NCBI RefSeq assembly: GCF_029892605.1
Contig: NZ_JARXWF010000014.1
Coordinates: forward strand, 1-64,000
Direction: 5' to 3'
Length of the DNA: 64,000 bases
Origin: Parabacteroides sp. PM6-13
GTDB lineage: Bacteria; Bacteroidota; Bacteroidia; Bacteroidales; Tannerellaceae
The first letter of the stretch is position 1. Each line of letters begins with the position of its first letter. A program made the translations under genes and the position numbers. Below the pieces are notes generated by a model. That model searched no databases and was not told the origin of the DNA. It saw only the letters and a list, made by a program, of their open reading frames with translations. Below, piece after piece: positions 25,220 to 33,931 of this stretch.

Positions 25220-26614
25220 TTACTTCCCCACGCAAAAGTTTGCGAAGATATTTCCCAAGATTTCGTCGTTGCTGATTTGGCCGGTTATTTCGCCGAGGTA
25301 GTGGAGGCATTCGCGGATGTCTTGACTGAGGAGGTCGCCGGGAAGGTCGGTTTGGAGGCCTTCGTTGACACGGCGGATGGCTTCCAGGGCGTGGGTGAGG
25401 GCTTCGTAGTGGCGGATGTTGGTGACGATGACATCGTTTTGATTGAGGGCGGGAAGGGCGGCGGCTTTGAGGAGCTCTTCCGGGATCAACTCTGTTTGTA
25501 TGCCTTCCTTGGCAGAGATAAAGAATTGCGGGGCAGGGATGTTTTCCAAGACAGCCTGTTTGATAGCCAATTCTTCCACCGTGAGCCTATCCACTTTGTT
25601 CGCCACCAGCATCAGGTGTTTGCATTCGGCACGGGGCAGGATCTGCTCCGCTAAAGCTTGAATCTGTTCAGCTGAAGAGGTCAGATCGATCACCCAAAGC
25701 ACGATAGACGCCTGATCGAGCTTCCGGTAGGTGCGCTCAATACCCATCGACTCGATGGTGTCGGTGGTCTCACGGATACCGGCGGTATCGATAAAGCGGA
25801 AGGTGATGCCGGAGATATTGATGGTGTCTTCAATCACATCACGGGTGGTACCGTGAATATCCGAGACGATTGCTCGTTCTTCGCCTACCAACAGGTTTAA
25901 GAGGGTTGATTTCCCGGCGTTGGTCTCACCAATAATAGCGACAGGGATACCATTCTTGATGGCATTCCCAACGCTGAAAGAGTTAGCCAGTTTACTTATC
26001 AACTGTTCGATATCAACAGCCAATTGCCTTAGGCGTGCCCGATCGGCGAACTCCACATCCTCTTCCGTAAAGTCAAGCTCCAGTTCGATCAAAGAGGTGA
26101 AGTCGAGCAGTTGGGCGCGTAGTTTCATGAGTTCGTTGCTGAATCCTCCCCGCATCTGGTTGAATGCCAGACGATGTTGTCCGGCCGATGTAGAGGCAAT
26201 CAGATCGGCCACTGCCTCTGCCTGACTGAGGTCCATCTTGCCATTGAGGAAAGCGCGTTGGGTAAATTCTCCCGCGAGGGCTGAACGTGCTCCCTTCTCA
26301 ATCAATAATTGCAAGATTTGTTGCTGTATATACACCGAGCCGTGACAGGTGATCTCCACGGTGTCTTCTCCGGTATATGAATGTGGCGCGCGAAAGACAG
26401 TAACCAAGACCTCATCAATCGAATTCTCTGCCGCGCGAATCTCGCCAAAGTGCACGCTGTTCGGGGTTACATTTACCAGTTTTTTGCCCGTTGAGGAATA
26501 GAAAACCTGGTCGGCTAACGCCACAGATCCTTCGCCAGAAAGGCGTATCACAGCAATTCCCCCACAGCCCGGAGGGGTGGAAACGGCACAAATAATTGAT
26601 TTATCTAAAGTCAT
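25220..26614 (-). CDS. mnmE: tRNA modification GTPase MnmE
   Basis: The 464-residue protein is complete: N-terminal formyl-THF-binding domain (DKSIICAVSTPPGCGGIAVI at the start), then a G domain with P-loop AIIGETNAGKSTLLNLLVG near 223-241, DTAGIRETTDTIE near 270-282 and ANKVDRL near 338. It ends in the conserved FCVGK, whose Cys is essential in MnmE. With MnmG it makes the 5-carboxymethylaminomethyl group on U34 of certain tRNAs. The start is ATG 26,614; the frame opens further upstream only with TTG. A promoter with TTTG at 26,658-26,661 and TACCTTTG at 26,630-26,637 gives a very short leader. It marks the edge of the mobile element. Confidence 0.95.
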   Translation of the reverse strand: MTLDKSIICAVSTPPGCGGIAVIRLSGEGSVALADQVFYSSTGKKLVNVTPNSVHFGEIRAAENSIDEVLVTVFRAPHSYTGEDTVEITCHGSVYIQQQILQLLIEKGARSALAGEFTQRAFLNGKMDLSQAEAVADLIASTSAGQHRLAFNQMRGGFSNELMKLRAQLLDFTSLIELELDFTEEDVEFADRARLRQLAVDIEQLISKLANSFSVGNAIKNGIPVAIIGETNAGKSTLLNLLVGEERAIVSDIHGTTRDVIEDTINISGITFRFIDTAGIRETTDTIESMGIERTYRKLDQASIVLWVIDLTSSAEQIQALAEQILPRAECKHLMLVANKVDRLTVEELAIKQAVLENIPAPQFFISAKEGIQTELIPEELLKAAALPALNQNDVIVTNIRHYEALTHALEAIRRVNEGLQTDLPGDLLSQDIRECLHYLGEITGQISNDEILGNIFANFCVGK

Positions 26615-26629
26615 TGTCTCTTTTTTGTG

Positions 26630-26661
26630 CAAAGGTAAGAAAACAACTCACTTTGAACAAA
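26630..26661 (-). promoter_or_regulatory. mnmE promoter
   Basis: On the minus strand TTTG (26,661-26,658) and TACCTTTG (26,637-26,630) are separated by 20 bp, the standard Bacteroidales promoter. The -7 box ends only 15 bp before the mnmE ATG. Confidence 0.65.
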
Positions 26662-26759
26662 ACATTAAAAGAATGTGTTATATAATCAGAAACAGACAAA
26701 CAAAAAGAATAAGAAACTGTTTTTTTGGGACAATTTATTAATAATAAAATAAAAGTATT

Positions 26760-27005
26760 ATGGGAATTTTATGGTCAATCATTATTGGTATCCTGGCCGG
26801 TTTTATTGCCGGTAAGTTGATGAGAGGTAGCGGATTCGGTCTGATTGTGAATCTGATTGTCGGTTTAGTAGGTAGTGTGTTGGGCGGATGGATCTACGGT
26901 CTGTTAGGTTTCGCAACCTCCAGCATTATTGGTTCACTGATCATGTCGGTGATTGGTGCCGTGGTATTGCTGTGGATCATTTCCTTTTTCAAAAAGAAAA
27001 TGTAG
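26760..27005 (+). CDS. GlsB/YeaQ/YmgE family membrane protein
   Basis: An 81-residue, very hydrophobic protein with three membrane helices and Gly-rich turns: SIIIGILAGFIAGKLMRGSG (about 6-25), LIVNLIVGLVGSVLGGWIYG (about 29-48) and SLIMSVIGAVVLLWIISFF (about 58-76). It ends in a Lys-rich tail. Length and pattern match the transglycosylase-associated/GlsB family of stress-induced inner membrane proteins, whose molecular role is unclear. It is a single gene divergent from mnmE and ends in a strong hairpin shared with tnaA. Confidence 0.88.
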   Translation: MGILWSIIIGILAGFIAGKLMRGSGFGLIVNLIVGLVGSVLGGWIYGLLGFATSSIIGSLIMSVIGAVVLLWIISFFKKKM

Positions 27006-27028
27006 TTGTTGATTTGATAGAAAATAGC

Positions 27029-27071
27029 GAGGGCATACCGAAAGAGAAGTGATCTCTTTTTGTATGCCCTC
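27029..27071. terminator. Bidirectional terminator
   Basis: GAGGGCATAC (27,029-27,038) pairs with GTATGCCCTC (27,062-27,071), and an inner AAAGAGA/TCTCTTT pair extends the stem. It lies between the convergent YeaQ-like and tnaA genes. On the plus strand it is followed by AATTTGTTTTC. Confidence 0.8.
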
Positions 27072-27102
27072 AATTTGTTTTCTAAGGGATTAGATCAGGT
27101 TC

Positions 27103-28485
27103 CTATCGCTCTGCCTTTTTCAGTTCAATGGTGAAATGGCGCATAATAGGGAGTTCCTTAGTGATTCGGTAGCCGCGGGTGATCTCATCTCGTCGGTCGT
27201 ACACATTCTTTAAGGCGGCGGCTATCACATCCATATGGTTGTTCGTATAGGCGCGGCGCGGAATGGCCAGGCGGAAGAGTTCCAACGCCGGATAGCGGTT
27301 CTCCCGGGTAACGGGATCGCGGTCGGCCAGGATGGCTCCTACCTCTACGCCGCGGATGCCGGCTTCGAGGTAAAGCTCCACACCCAATGTCTGGGCAATA
27401 AACTCCTCTTTCGGAACGTTGGGTAACACCTTTTTGGCATCAACAAAGATGGCATGTCCACCGGCCGGACGCTGGTAGGCAATCCCGTATTCATCCAGTT
27501 TGGATCCCAGGTAAGCCACCTGACGGATGCGTGTCTCCAGGTAATCAAACTCGGTGCCTTCGTCCAATCCTTGCGCCAAGGCGTTCATATCCCGTCCCGA
27601 CATACCACCGTAGGTGATAAAGCCTTCGTTCATGATACAGAACATCTGCGCCTTTTGCCACAAAGCCTCTTCTTTGAAGGCCACAAAGCCACCCATATTG
27701 ACAATCGCATCTTTCTTCGACGACATGGTCATGATGTCGGCATACGAAAACATTTCCCGCACAATCTCCTTGATTGTCTTGTCGGCATAACCCGCTTCCC
27801 GTGTTTTGATGAAGTAGGCATTTTCGGCAAAACGGGCGGAGTCGACCAACAGGCGCACGCCATATTTCCGGCAAAGGGCAGACACATCCCGTATATTCTG
27901 CATAGAAACAGGCTGCCCGCCGGCGGTATTATTGGTGACGGTCAATACCACACAGGGAATCTTTTCCGCCGGATACTGCTGCAGTACTTTTTCCAGTTTT
28001 TCCGGATCAACATTGCCTTTGAAAGGTATTTCCAGTTGGGTGTCGGAGGCCTCATCGATGGTACAGTCTAATGCCACTGCTTTGCGAAACTCGATATGCC
28101 CTTTGGTGGTATCGAAATGGGAGTTGCCCGGCAGGATATCGCCCTCTTTGATAAGGGTGGAAAACAGGACATTCTCCGCCGCGCGTCCCTGATGGGTCGG
28201 CAGGAAGTAGTCGAATCCGAGAATTTCTTTGATAGCCTCTTTCATGGTGTAATAAGAGCGGGCGCCGGCATAACTTTCATCGCCCAGCATCATGGCTGCC
28301 CATTGTTTGTCGCTCATCGCCCCGGTGCCCGAATCGGTAATCAGGTCGATAAACACTTGGTCGCTTTTCAGGTTGAAGAGGTTGTATTTCGCCTCTTTAA
28401 TCCATTGCTGACGTTCTTCACGTGTACTACGGCGGATTGTTTCCACCATCTTAATCTTGTAGGATTCTGCAAATGGTAATTCCAT
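27103..28485 (-). CDS. tnaA: Tryptophanase
   Basis: The 460-residue PLP enzyme has the family landmarks SGTGAMSDKQWAAMMLGDE (about 53-71), LPTHQGRAAENVLFS (about 94-108) and a DSARFAENAYFI segment (about 215-226). The PLP lysine lies in MTMSSKKDAIVNMGG (about 254-268). RSYYTM and HFDTTKGH favour tryptophanase over the related tyrosine phenol-lyase, although MSDKQW and GGMSGRDMNAL are also seen in the latter. It splits tryptophan into indole, pyruvate and ammonia. The gene stands alone with a 420-bp upstream region rich in hairpins; no TnaC-like leader peptide was recognised. Confidence 0.92.
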   Translation of the reverse strand: MELPFAESYKIKMVETIRRSTREERQQWIKEAKYNLFNLKSDQVFIDLITDSGTGAMSDKQWAAMMLGDESYAGARSYYTMKEAIKEILGFDYFLPTHQGRAAENVLFSTLIKEGDILPGNSHFDTTKGHIEFRKAVALDCTIDEASDTQLEIPFKGNVDPEKLEKVLQQYPAEKIPCVVLTVTNNTAGGQPVSMQNIRDVSALCRKYGVRLLVDSARFAENAYFIKTREAGYADKTIKEIVREMFSYADIMTMSSKKDAIVNMGGFVAFKEEALWQKAQMFCIMNEGFITYGGMSGRDMNALAQGLDEGTEFDYLETRIRQVAYLGSKLDEYGIAYQRPAGGHAIFVDAKKVLPNVPKEEFIAQTLGVELYLEAGIRGVEVGAILADRDPVTRENRYPALELFRLAIPRRAYTNNHMDVIAAALKNVYDRRDEITRGYRITKELPIMRHFTIELKKAER

Positions 28486-28905
28486 GGTAAATACGTTTTT
28501 ATAAATGTTTTAGCGAATAATATAAATATCACATAGGGTTGAACCCGCTTCGGGGTTCAGAGAGAGGGATGATACCTTACCCCGGGTTGCACCCGGGGTT
28601 ATCAACATTTTACCCCTTTCGGGGTAATGCCTCACAGTTTATAACTCATTCAAAGAAGACTTAGGTTTTGAGCCAGTCCCAGCTTGGGGTACTTTTGAGT
28701 CAGCCCAAGCTATAAGAATGTTCAAATAAGTTTACGGATAGGGGAGATCCATGAATCTCAGGAAAGAAATTCATCGCGTTTTTTGATGTTCAAAAACAGT
28801 CTGGTGAATATGTTTAAGTTCGATCTCATGCGAAGCAAATATACTCATTTTATTTGCTTTATCTTAAAAAAGGGGTTATGTTTGCCGCTTTTTTAGTCTG
28901 TCGTC
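28486..28905. other. Intergenic region with GC-rich hairpins
   Basis: No gene was found. Three palindromes follow one another: GAACCC/GGGTTC (28,541-28,558), ACCCCGGGT-TGC-ACCCGGGGT (28,579-28,599) and TACCCC-TTTC-GGGGTA (28,611-28,626). Two imperfect direct repeats starting GAGCCAG/GAGTCAG follow near 28,658 and 28,688. The same kind of palindrome returns at 63,963-63,979. The left part must contain the tnaA promoter and the right end holds the promoter of the FemAB-like gene. Confidence 0.6.
28853..28884 (+). promoter_or_regulatory. Promoter of FemAB-like gene
   Basis: TTTG at 28,853-28,856 and TATGTTTG at 28,877-28,884 are spaced by 20 bp, matching the Bacteroidales consensus. The ATG of the next gene is at 28,906. 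Confidence 0.65.
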
Positions 28906-30024
28906 ATGAAAATAGATGTTTGTAAGAAGAAAATCAGGGATATACATGATACGCCGATCGTCCAACAGACCGCGTTCTGGTCGGAGGTGAAGACCTGCCA
29001 AGGGTTGGAGACCATGGCTTTCGACTTTAAAGTAAGAAACCGGGATATCTACAGCCAGGTGGGAGGATATGCCTGCACGGATGCCGACTTCCTGGTGTTG
29101 CAGCATCCGCTTAACAACAGGCAGAGCCTGGCCTATGTGCCTTATGGCCCGGAGATCGAGCCTTCGGGAGAGAACCAGGGCGTCTTTCTGGAGGAGCTTT
29201 CCGAGATTATGCGTTCCTATCTGCCAAAAGGCTGTATCGGCATCCGGTACGACCTGAACTGGCGTTCCCACTGGTGCGACGCAGATCATTTCGATGAACA
29301 GGGCATTTGGAACGGAGCACCCGATAAACAATACCAGGAATTTCAGTTGAATTACAATACAATCAATTGGAACCTGCACAAAAGCAATATGGACATTCTG
29401 CCCTCGACCACTGTCTTTCTGGACCTCTCCATCGACGAAGAGGCACTGTTGAAGCAGATGAAGCCGAAAACCCGTTACAATATTCTGTTGGCTGAGCGAA
29501 AAGGGGTACGTGTTTACCGTACGGGTATCGACAAAATAGAGATTTGGTATAAACTATATCAGGAGACGGCACGACGCAATGGCTTGTTTGTCAACAAACC
29601 GGACTACTTCTTATCAGTGCTTTCCGCCCGTGCCGACGACACGGCCTCTCCGGCGACTGTCGAACTGCTGGTAGCCGAACATGACGGCGAGCCATTGGCA
29701 GCGATGTTTCTGGTGATGAGCGGACACCGGGGTACCTATCTGTATGGCGCCTCCTCTTCAGAAAAAAGAAACTATATGCCTACCTACGCAATGCAATGGG
29801 AGGCGATCAAGACATCCAAGGCTTACGGATGCACGGAATATGATATGTTCGGGGTCTCTCCCGGTCCCGATGCCTCACACCCGATGTATGGGCTTTATCG
29901 CTTCAAGACCGGGTTCGGAGGCGAACTATTTCATCACTTAGGCTGCTGGGATTATCCATTGGACAAAGAGAGCTACCGGCTTTTCCAGATCAGCGAGATG
30001 AATGCGCAAGGGTATTATCAATGA
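28906..30024 (+). CDS. FemAB/FemX-like GNAT acyltransferase
   Basis: The 372-residue protein looks like a member of the Fem family, which uses aminoacyl-tRNA to extend peptidoglycan side chains. It has two GNAT-like halves. The first ends in a GIRYDLNW segment near 119. The second holds MKPKTRYNILLAERKGVRVY near 185-204, the typical K.RYN...A.K.GV Fem motif, and later GTYLYGASSSEKRNYMPTY and EYDMFGVSPG. Bacteroidales peptidoglycan usually lacks bridges, so the acceptor may be something else (inference). It has its own promoter and runs convergently toward the DUF362 gene. Confidence 0.82.
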   Translation: MKIDVCKKKIRDIHDTPIVQQTAFWSEVKTCQGLETMAFDFKVRNRDIYSQVGGYACTDADFLVLQHPLNNRQSLAYVPYGPEIEPSGENQGVFLEELSEIMRSYLPKGCIGIRYDLNWRSHWCDADHFDEQGIWNGAPDKQYQEFQLNYNTINWNLHKSNMDILPSTTVFLDLSIDEEALLKQMKPKTRYNILLAERKGVRVYRTGIDKIEIWYKLYQETARRNGLFVNKPDYFLSVLSARADDTASPATVELLVAEHDGEPLAAMFLVMSGHRGTYLYGASSSEKRNYMPTYAMQWEAIKTSKAYGCTEYDMFGVSPGPDASHPMYGLYRFKTGFGGELFHHLGCWDYPLDKESYRLFQISEMNAQGYYQ

Positions 30025-30028
30025 TTCT

Positions 30029-31153
30029 TCATTTCACTTGGATTAGCTCATACGCCTGTCTTCCCAGTCCGATCTTTTCGGCATATTCCAATCCTTTCTT
30101 CCATTCTGTGTCGGGATGGATCAGGCGGAATTTATCTTCTCCTTCGTGCATGTGGTGATCGTGCGGACAAGCATCGGTGACTCTGTTGTTTGATAGTGCC
30201 GGAGCCCCCATGACCAGATCAGCGCATGCCTTGTCCAGAGCGACCGGATCGAACGAAGCGGCAATGCCCAGGTCCGGGACGATGGCTGCATCATTATGGT
30301 TCCAACAGTCGCATTCCGGCGATACATTCATAATGAAACTGATATGGAAATGCGGTTTGTCTTTCAATACCGCTTTGGTGTATTCCGCTATCTTGTAATT
30401 CAGTCGTTCGGAGGTGTCGCCTTCGCCCAATACCGCTGCGTCGTACTGACAGAGAGCTACGCATTGGCCACAACCGACACAGGCATCGTAATCGATTACC
30501 GCTTTCCGATTTTGCAGGTGAACCGCGTCGTGCGCGCAATATTTCGCGCATATATTACAACCGATACAGTTCTCCGTATCGATCGCCGGTTGGGAAGCCG
30601 CATGCAATTCCAATTTACCACCCACACTGGCACAGCCCATGCCCAGGTTTTTCAATGCACCACCAAAGCCTGCCTGCTCATGTCCTTTAAAGTGATTCAT
30701 CGAGATGATAATATCCGCATCGGCTATGGCCGCTCCGATTTTCGGTGCTTTGCAATATTCCCCATCGATGGGAATCTCCCGGTAGTCGGTTCCTTTCAAT
30801 CCGTCCGCAATGATAATATCACATTGGGCAGAGATCGGGTTGTAGCCATTCTCCATGGCACTTCTCAGATGATCCACCGCATTGGAGCGACCACCCGAAT
30901 AGAGCGTATTGCTGTCGGTCAGGAAAGGCTTCCCCCCCAGGCTGCGTAATAGGTTAGCGATCCGTGCCGCATAGTTCGGACGGAGATAGGCCAGGTTGCC
31001 CGGCTCGCCAAAATGTATCTTAATAGCAACGAATTGCTTATTGAAATCGATCGATTCAATGCCCGCCTTCTTCACAAGACGTTCCATCTTCTGCAACAGA
31101 TTATTAGACGGATTGGTACGCAAATTGGTAAAATAGACTTTGGATGTACTCAT
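30029..31153 (-). CDS. DUF362 protein with two 4Fe-4S clusters
   Basis: The 374-residue protein joins a DUF362 domain (KIHFGEPGNLAYLRPNYAA near 45 and NHFKGHEQAGFGGALKNLGMG near 158-178) to a ferredoxin insert. The two ferredoxin motifs are CIGCNICAKYCAHDA near 197 and CVGCGQCVALCQYDA near 226, which would bind two 4Fe-4S clusters. A conserved ACPHDHHMHEGED follows later. DUF362 proteins are presumed electron-transfer proteins of anaerobes. The start is ATG 31,153 (MSTSKVYFTNL); an upstream extension has no homologous look. It ends 4 bp from the convergent FemAB-like gene. Confidence 0.88.
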   Translation of the reverse strand: MSTSKVYFTNLRTNPSNNLLQKMERLVKKAGIESIDFNKQFVAIKIHFGEPGNLAYLRPNYAARIANLLRSLGGKPFLTDSNTLYSGGRSNAVDHLRSAMENGYNPISAQCDIIIADGLKGTDYREIPIDGEYCKAPKIGAAIADADIIISMNHFKGHEQAGFGGALKNLGMGCASVGGKLELHAASQPAIDTENCIGCNICAKYCAHDAVHLQNRKAVIDYDACVGCGQCVALCQYDAAVLGEGDTSERLNYKIAEYTKAVLKDKPHFHISFIMNVSPECDCWNHNDAAIVPDLGIAASFDPVALDKACADLVMGAPALSNNRVTDACPHDHHMHEGEDKFRLIHPDTEWKKGLEYAEKIGLGRQAYELIQVK

Positions 31154-31178
31154 GATTATGATATTTTTAAGCAAAAGA

Positions 31179-31490
31179 TTAAAATGCAGAGGCGATATCT
31201 CGGATTTTTGTAAGCCGCTCGGCAAAGGATTTGTCTTGCCGGACAATCTGCATATTGTATTTCAACTGCATGCGCATAAGCATATCGGCGTTTATGCCCA
31301 GCGCTGCTTCAAATAACATGGCGGTGTTAGCCGTAAGCGGTCTCCTTTGATTTAAGATATCGTTTAACGCGGTGTATGGAATACCCATTTGTTTGGCTAA
31401 ATGGCTTTGCGTTATATGACGATATTCTATTTCCTCTTTCAGCAGTTCGCCCGGATGAGTCGGGCAGAATCCATATCCAAAATCTCCCAT
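31179..31490 (-). CDS. higA: HigA-type antitoxin
   Basis: A 103-residue XRE protein of the HigA/VapI group: CPTHPGELLKEEIEYRHITQ near residues 9-28, helix-turn-helix QSHLAKQMGIPYTALNDILNQ near 28-48, then LTANTAMLFEAALGINADML. The PGE(L/I)LxEE beginning is characteristic. It should bind and neutralise the HigB-like protein encoded 7 bp upstream and repress the shared promoter. The toxin-first gene order is the usual one for higBA. Confidence 0.88.
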   Translation of the reverse strand: MGDFGYGFCPTHPGELLKEEIEYRHITQSHLAKQMGIPYTALNDILNQRRPLTANTAMLFEAALGINADMLMRMQLKYNMQIVRQDKSFAERLTKIRDIASAF

Positions 31491-31497
31491 AATGATC

Positions 31498-31815
31498 TTA
31501 TCTATAATGATTCGACAATTCTAAAATATGGCAAATGGTGATGATTGTTTCTGACTCTACCTTTTTGGCGGTAAACTCCAAACGGTATTGATCATTTACC
31601 CTGATGGAAGAAATACCCGCCTTGTCTCCTTTCAACACTTCGTAATGAAGCGCATTGATTGAAAACAAATCTTCAATACAGTCAGCACTCTCGAGTGTCT
31701 CGATGCGAAGTTTGTATCTCTTTATTACTTCCGGTTGGAATCGATATTTTTTACCCGACGCTTTCCCTTTATAATAAAGCTCTGCCAAATACTCTTTTGC
31801 AAAAACAATCTCCAT
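31498..31815 (-). CDS. higB: HigB/RelE-like toxin
   Basis: The 105-residue protein has the RelE/HigB layout: a helical N-terminus, RYKLRIETLESADCIEDLFS near 50-69, LHYEVLKGDKAGISSIRVND near 72-91, and RLEFTAKKVESETIITICHILELS toward the end. Basic residues (R86, R93 region and a C-terminal His) could form the mRNA-cleaving site, as in ribosome-dependent endoribonucleases. It is the first gene of a two-gene unit with higA. The pair sits between metabolic genes with no other mobile signs nearby. Confidence 0.83.
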   Translation of the reverse strand: MEIVFAKEYLAELYYKGKASGKKYRFQPEVIKRYKLRIETLESADCIEDLFSINALHYEVLKGDKAGISSIRVNDQYRLEFTAKKVESETIITICHILELSNHYR

Positions 31816-31925
31816 ACGCCTTATTCATTCCTTACAAAGATAAGGCTATTCTTTGATATACACAAAAAAAGTGTATTTCCTCTTCAACGCATACCATGAT
31901 ACGTATGTTAAGTTAGATAAATGAT

Positions 31926-31933
31926 TATATTTG
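31926..31933 (+). promoter_or_regulatory. -7 box of exonuclease gene
   Basis: TATATTTG at 31,926-31,933 lies 10 bp upstream of the ATG at 31,944, predicting a leader of only a few bases. Confidence 0.5.
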
Positions 31934-31943
31934 CGCCATAAAC

Positions 31944-32435
31944 ATGAAAGACTTTGCCGCCATTGATTTTGAGACTGCGAACCAACAGCGCACCAGTGTT
32001 TGCAGCGTAGGGATTGTGATTGTCCGTGACGGGGTGATTACAGAGAAGTTCTATCGCCTGATTCGTCCTGAGCCTGATTATTATTCGTATTGGAATATGC
32101 AAGTGCATGGCATTACGCCGGCTGATACCGAGAATGCCCCGGTCTTTTCCGACGTATGGAAAGAGATCGAAGAGCGAATCGAGGGACTTCCGCTGGTGGC
32201 GCATAATAAAGGTTTCGACGAAGGCTGCCTCAAAGCGGTGTTCCGTATGTATCAGATGGATTATCCCGACTATGAATTCCATTGTACCTTGAGTGCCGCG
32301 CGCCGACAACTCAAGCATTTGCCCAACCATAAGCTACATACCGTATCGGCCTACTGCGGTTTCGATCTCACCAACCACCATCACGCCCTGGCCGATGCGG
32401 AGGCCTGTGCGCACATTGCCCTACAATTATTATAA
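31944..32435 (+). CDS. DnaQ-like 3'-5' exonuclease
   Basis: A compact 163-residue DEDDh exonuclease: Exo I FAAIDFETANQQRTSVCSVG (residues 4-23, D and E of the DxE), Exo II LVAHNKGFDEGCLKAVF near 84-100 with its Asp, and Exo III HHALADAEACAHIAL near 146-160 with the His and Asp. Resembles the proofreading epsilon domain but stands alone without polymerase-linked parts. It probably trims 3' ends of DNA or RNA. A TATATTTG box immediately before the ATG implies an almost leaderless message. It is convergent with the nitroreductase gene, ending 7 bp away. Confidence 0.9.
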   Translation: MKDFAAIDFETANQQRTSVCSVGIVIVRDGVITEKFYRLIRPEPDYYSYWNMQVHGITPADTENAPVFSDVWKEIEERIEGLPLVAHNKGFDEGCLKAVFRMYQMDYPDYEFHCTLSAARRQLKHLPNHKLHTVSAYCGFDLTNHHHALADAEACAHIALQLL

Positions 32436-32442
32436 CAGAAGC

Positions 32443-33198
32443 TTATTCTTCGCGTAGGAATCCCTGGTCTTTCAATACCCCAAGTAATACCTCCGAGAAA
32501 TATTCGTTATTCTTCTTCGTATAACGGATATCAGTGAATACCTGCGCCAGGGTCTCTTTGTTATTGATGCGGGTGTATTCTTTATTCACTTCCAACTCTT
32601 CCTTTGCTTTGTAGAGCGCATCGATGGAAGCCGGCGTATAGTCGGTATAGGCTTCGTGGTGAACAAAAGCCTCCAGCGGCAGACGTTCGGATTGTTCCGG
32701 CAGCGGTTCGGCCGGATAGCCCACGGTCACCGTCACGATCGGCACCACCAATTTCGGCAGTTTATATTCGGCAATAAACTTATCTGCATTGTAGGCCGTC
32801 GTACCCAGGAAGCAAATGCCTAACCCTTTGGCCTCCGCCGCGTCGCAGAATGCCTGAGCAAACAACATGGCATCGATCGTAGCAGCCAGAAAGGTCTGTA
32901 GGTTATCGAATCCCGCCACGGCATTCCGGTTCTCCGCCCAATGCACGAAGCGATTGGCATCCGCACAGAAAGTCAGTACGACGGGCGCCTCGGTTGCCAT
33001 CTTCTGATTGAAATGAAAAGGAGCCTGGCGCTCTTTGGCGGCTTGGTCGCGGGTGACGATGACACTATAAAGCTGCATATTCCCGGTATTGGAAGCGCGT
33101 GCCGCCACCTCAAACAATTCATTCAACAAAGATTCCGGTATCTCCTGATCGCTGTATTTCCGGATGCTTCTCCGGTTTTTCATATTTTCTACTAACAT
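32443..33198 (-). CDS. Nitroreductase family NAD(P)H oxidoreductase
   Basis: The 251-residue FMN enzyme starts with MKNRRSIRKYSDQEIPESLL, the classic nitroreductase N-terminus with the FMN-phosphate Arg-Arg-Ser. It continues with FEVAARASNTGNMQLYSVIV near 29-48, TIDAMLFAQAFCDAAEAKGLGICFLG near 107-132 and VPIVTVTVGYPAE near 152-164. Length and the long C-terminal extension fit the NfsA/FRP-like group. It reduces nitro compounds or quinones using NAD(P)H and FMN as expected for the family. Single gene, promoter region shared with no neighbour. Confidence 0.88.
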   Translation of the reverse strand: MLVENMKNRRSIRKYSDQEIPESLLNELFEVAARASNTGNMQLYSVIVTRDQAAKERQAPFHFNQKMATEAPVVLTFCADANRFVHWAENRNAVAGFDNLQTFLAATIDAMLFAQAFCDAAEAKGLGICFLGTTAYNADKFIAEYKLPKLVVPIVTVTVGYPAEPLPEQSERLPLEAFVHHEAYTDYTPASIDALYKAKEELEVNKEYTRINNKETLAQVFTDIRYTKKNNEYFSEVLLGVLKDQGFLREE

Positions 33199-33280
33199 CG
33201 TTTTTTGTTCTTTTAGTTTTCACAAAGGTAAGAAAATAAAGCGGCTCATATAGTAAGGTAAAAGCTGAGCCAGCTTTTTT

Positions 33281-33931
33281 TCACCCGACAATCCGCAGGA
33301 TCTCCTCCGGTTGATCGACGATATGACGCGGCTGAAACTGTTCGAGTTCCGCGCGCGGACGAAATCCCCAGGTAACGCCACAAGCGGTAACCCCACTGTT
33401 GTTGGCTGTTTGCATATCCACGCCCGAATCGCCGACATACAACGTATCCGTGGCCTCTATCTCGGTGGCGGACAGGATATCATGTACGATGGTCGGATCG
33501 GGCTTAGGCGTGATGCCTTCGCGTTGACCAAAAACAGCGGCAAAGGGGATATCGGGGAAATAATGTTTAACTAATATACAGGTCGCCTCATGGTATTTGT
33601 TGGAGGCGACCGCCAATTGGATCCCTCTCTCATGCAGCGACTGAAGTAAACCGGGGATGCCCTGATAAGGTTCGCTCCGATCCATATTGTGCTCGCTATA
33701 GTAGACAAGGAAGGCTTTTCGTATTTTCAGTATGTTCTCAGCCGTTTTTTCACCTTCCGGCAAAGCGCGCTCAAAAAGCTTATTGATGCCGTTTCCCACG
33801 AAAAAATGATAGGATTCGGTCGGGTGAGTCGGGAAATGGTGTTGATCCAGAGCGTAATTGGTGCTGTCGGCCAGGTCCGCAATGGTGTTCAGGAGCGTGC
33901 CGTCCAGATCGAAGATAACCAGTTGTATCAT
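33281..33931 (-). CDS. gph: HAD hydrolase, phosphoglycolate phosphatase-like
   Basis: The 216-residue HAD-superfamily phosphatase has motif I VIFDLDGTLLNTIADLADST (4-23, nucleophile Asp and DxD), motif II LAVASNKYHEA near 105-115, motif III Lys in GITPKPDPTIVHDIL near 138-152 and motif IV DTLYVGDSGVDMQTANNSG near 160-178. The helical cap between motif I and II is class C1 and matches phosphoglycolate phosphatases (Gph). The start at ATG 33,931 is chosen because the longer frame begins with TTG. The exact substrate cannot be told. Confidence 0.87.
   Translation of the reverse strand: MIQLVIFDLDGTLLNTIADLADSTNYALDQHHFPTHPTESYHFFVGNGINKLFERALPEGEKTAENILKIRKAFLVYYSEHNMDRSEPYQGIPGLLQSLHERGIQLAVASNKYHEATCILVKHYFPDIPFAAVFGQREGITPKPDPTIVHDILSATEIEATDTLYVGDSGVDMQTANNSGVTACGVTWGFRPRAELEQFQPRHIVDQPEEILRIVG

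Noticed and set aside
26615-26632. Longer mnmE start
   Set aside because: The codon at 26,632 is TTG and overlaps the -7 box; the ATG at 26,614 matches family N-termini.
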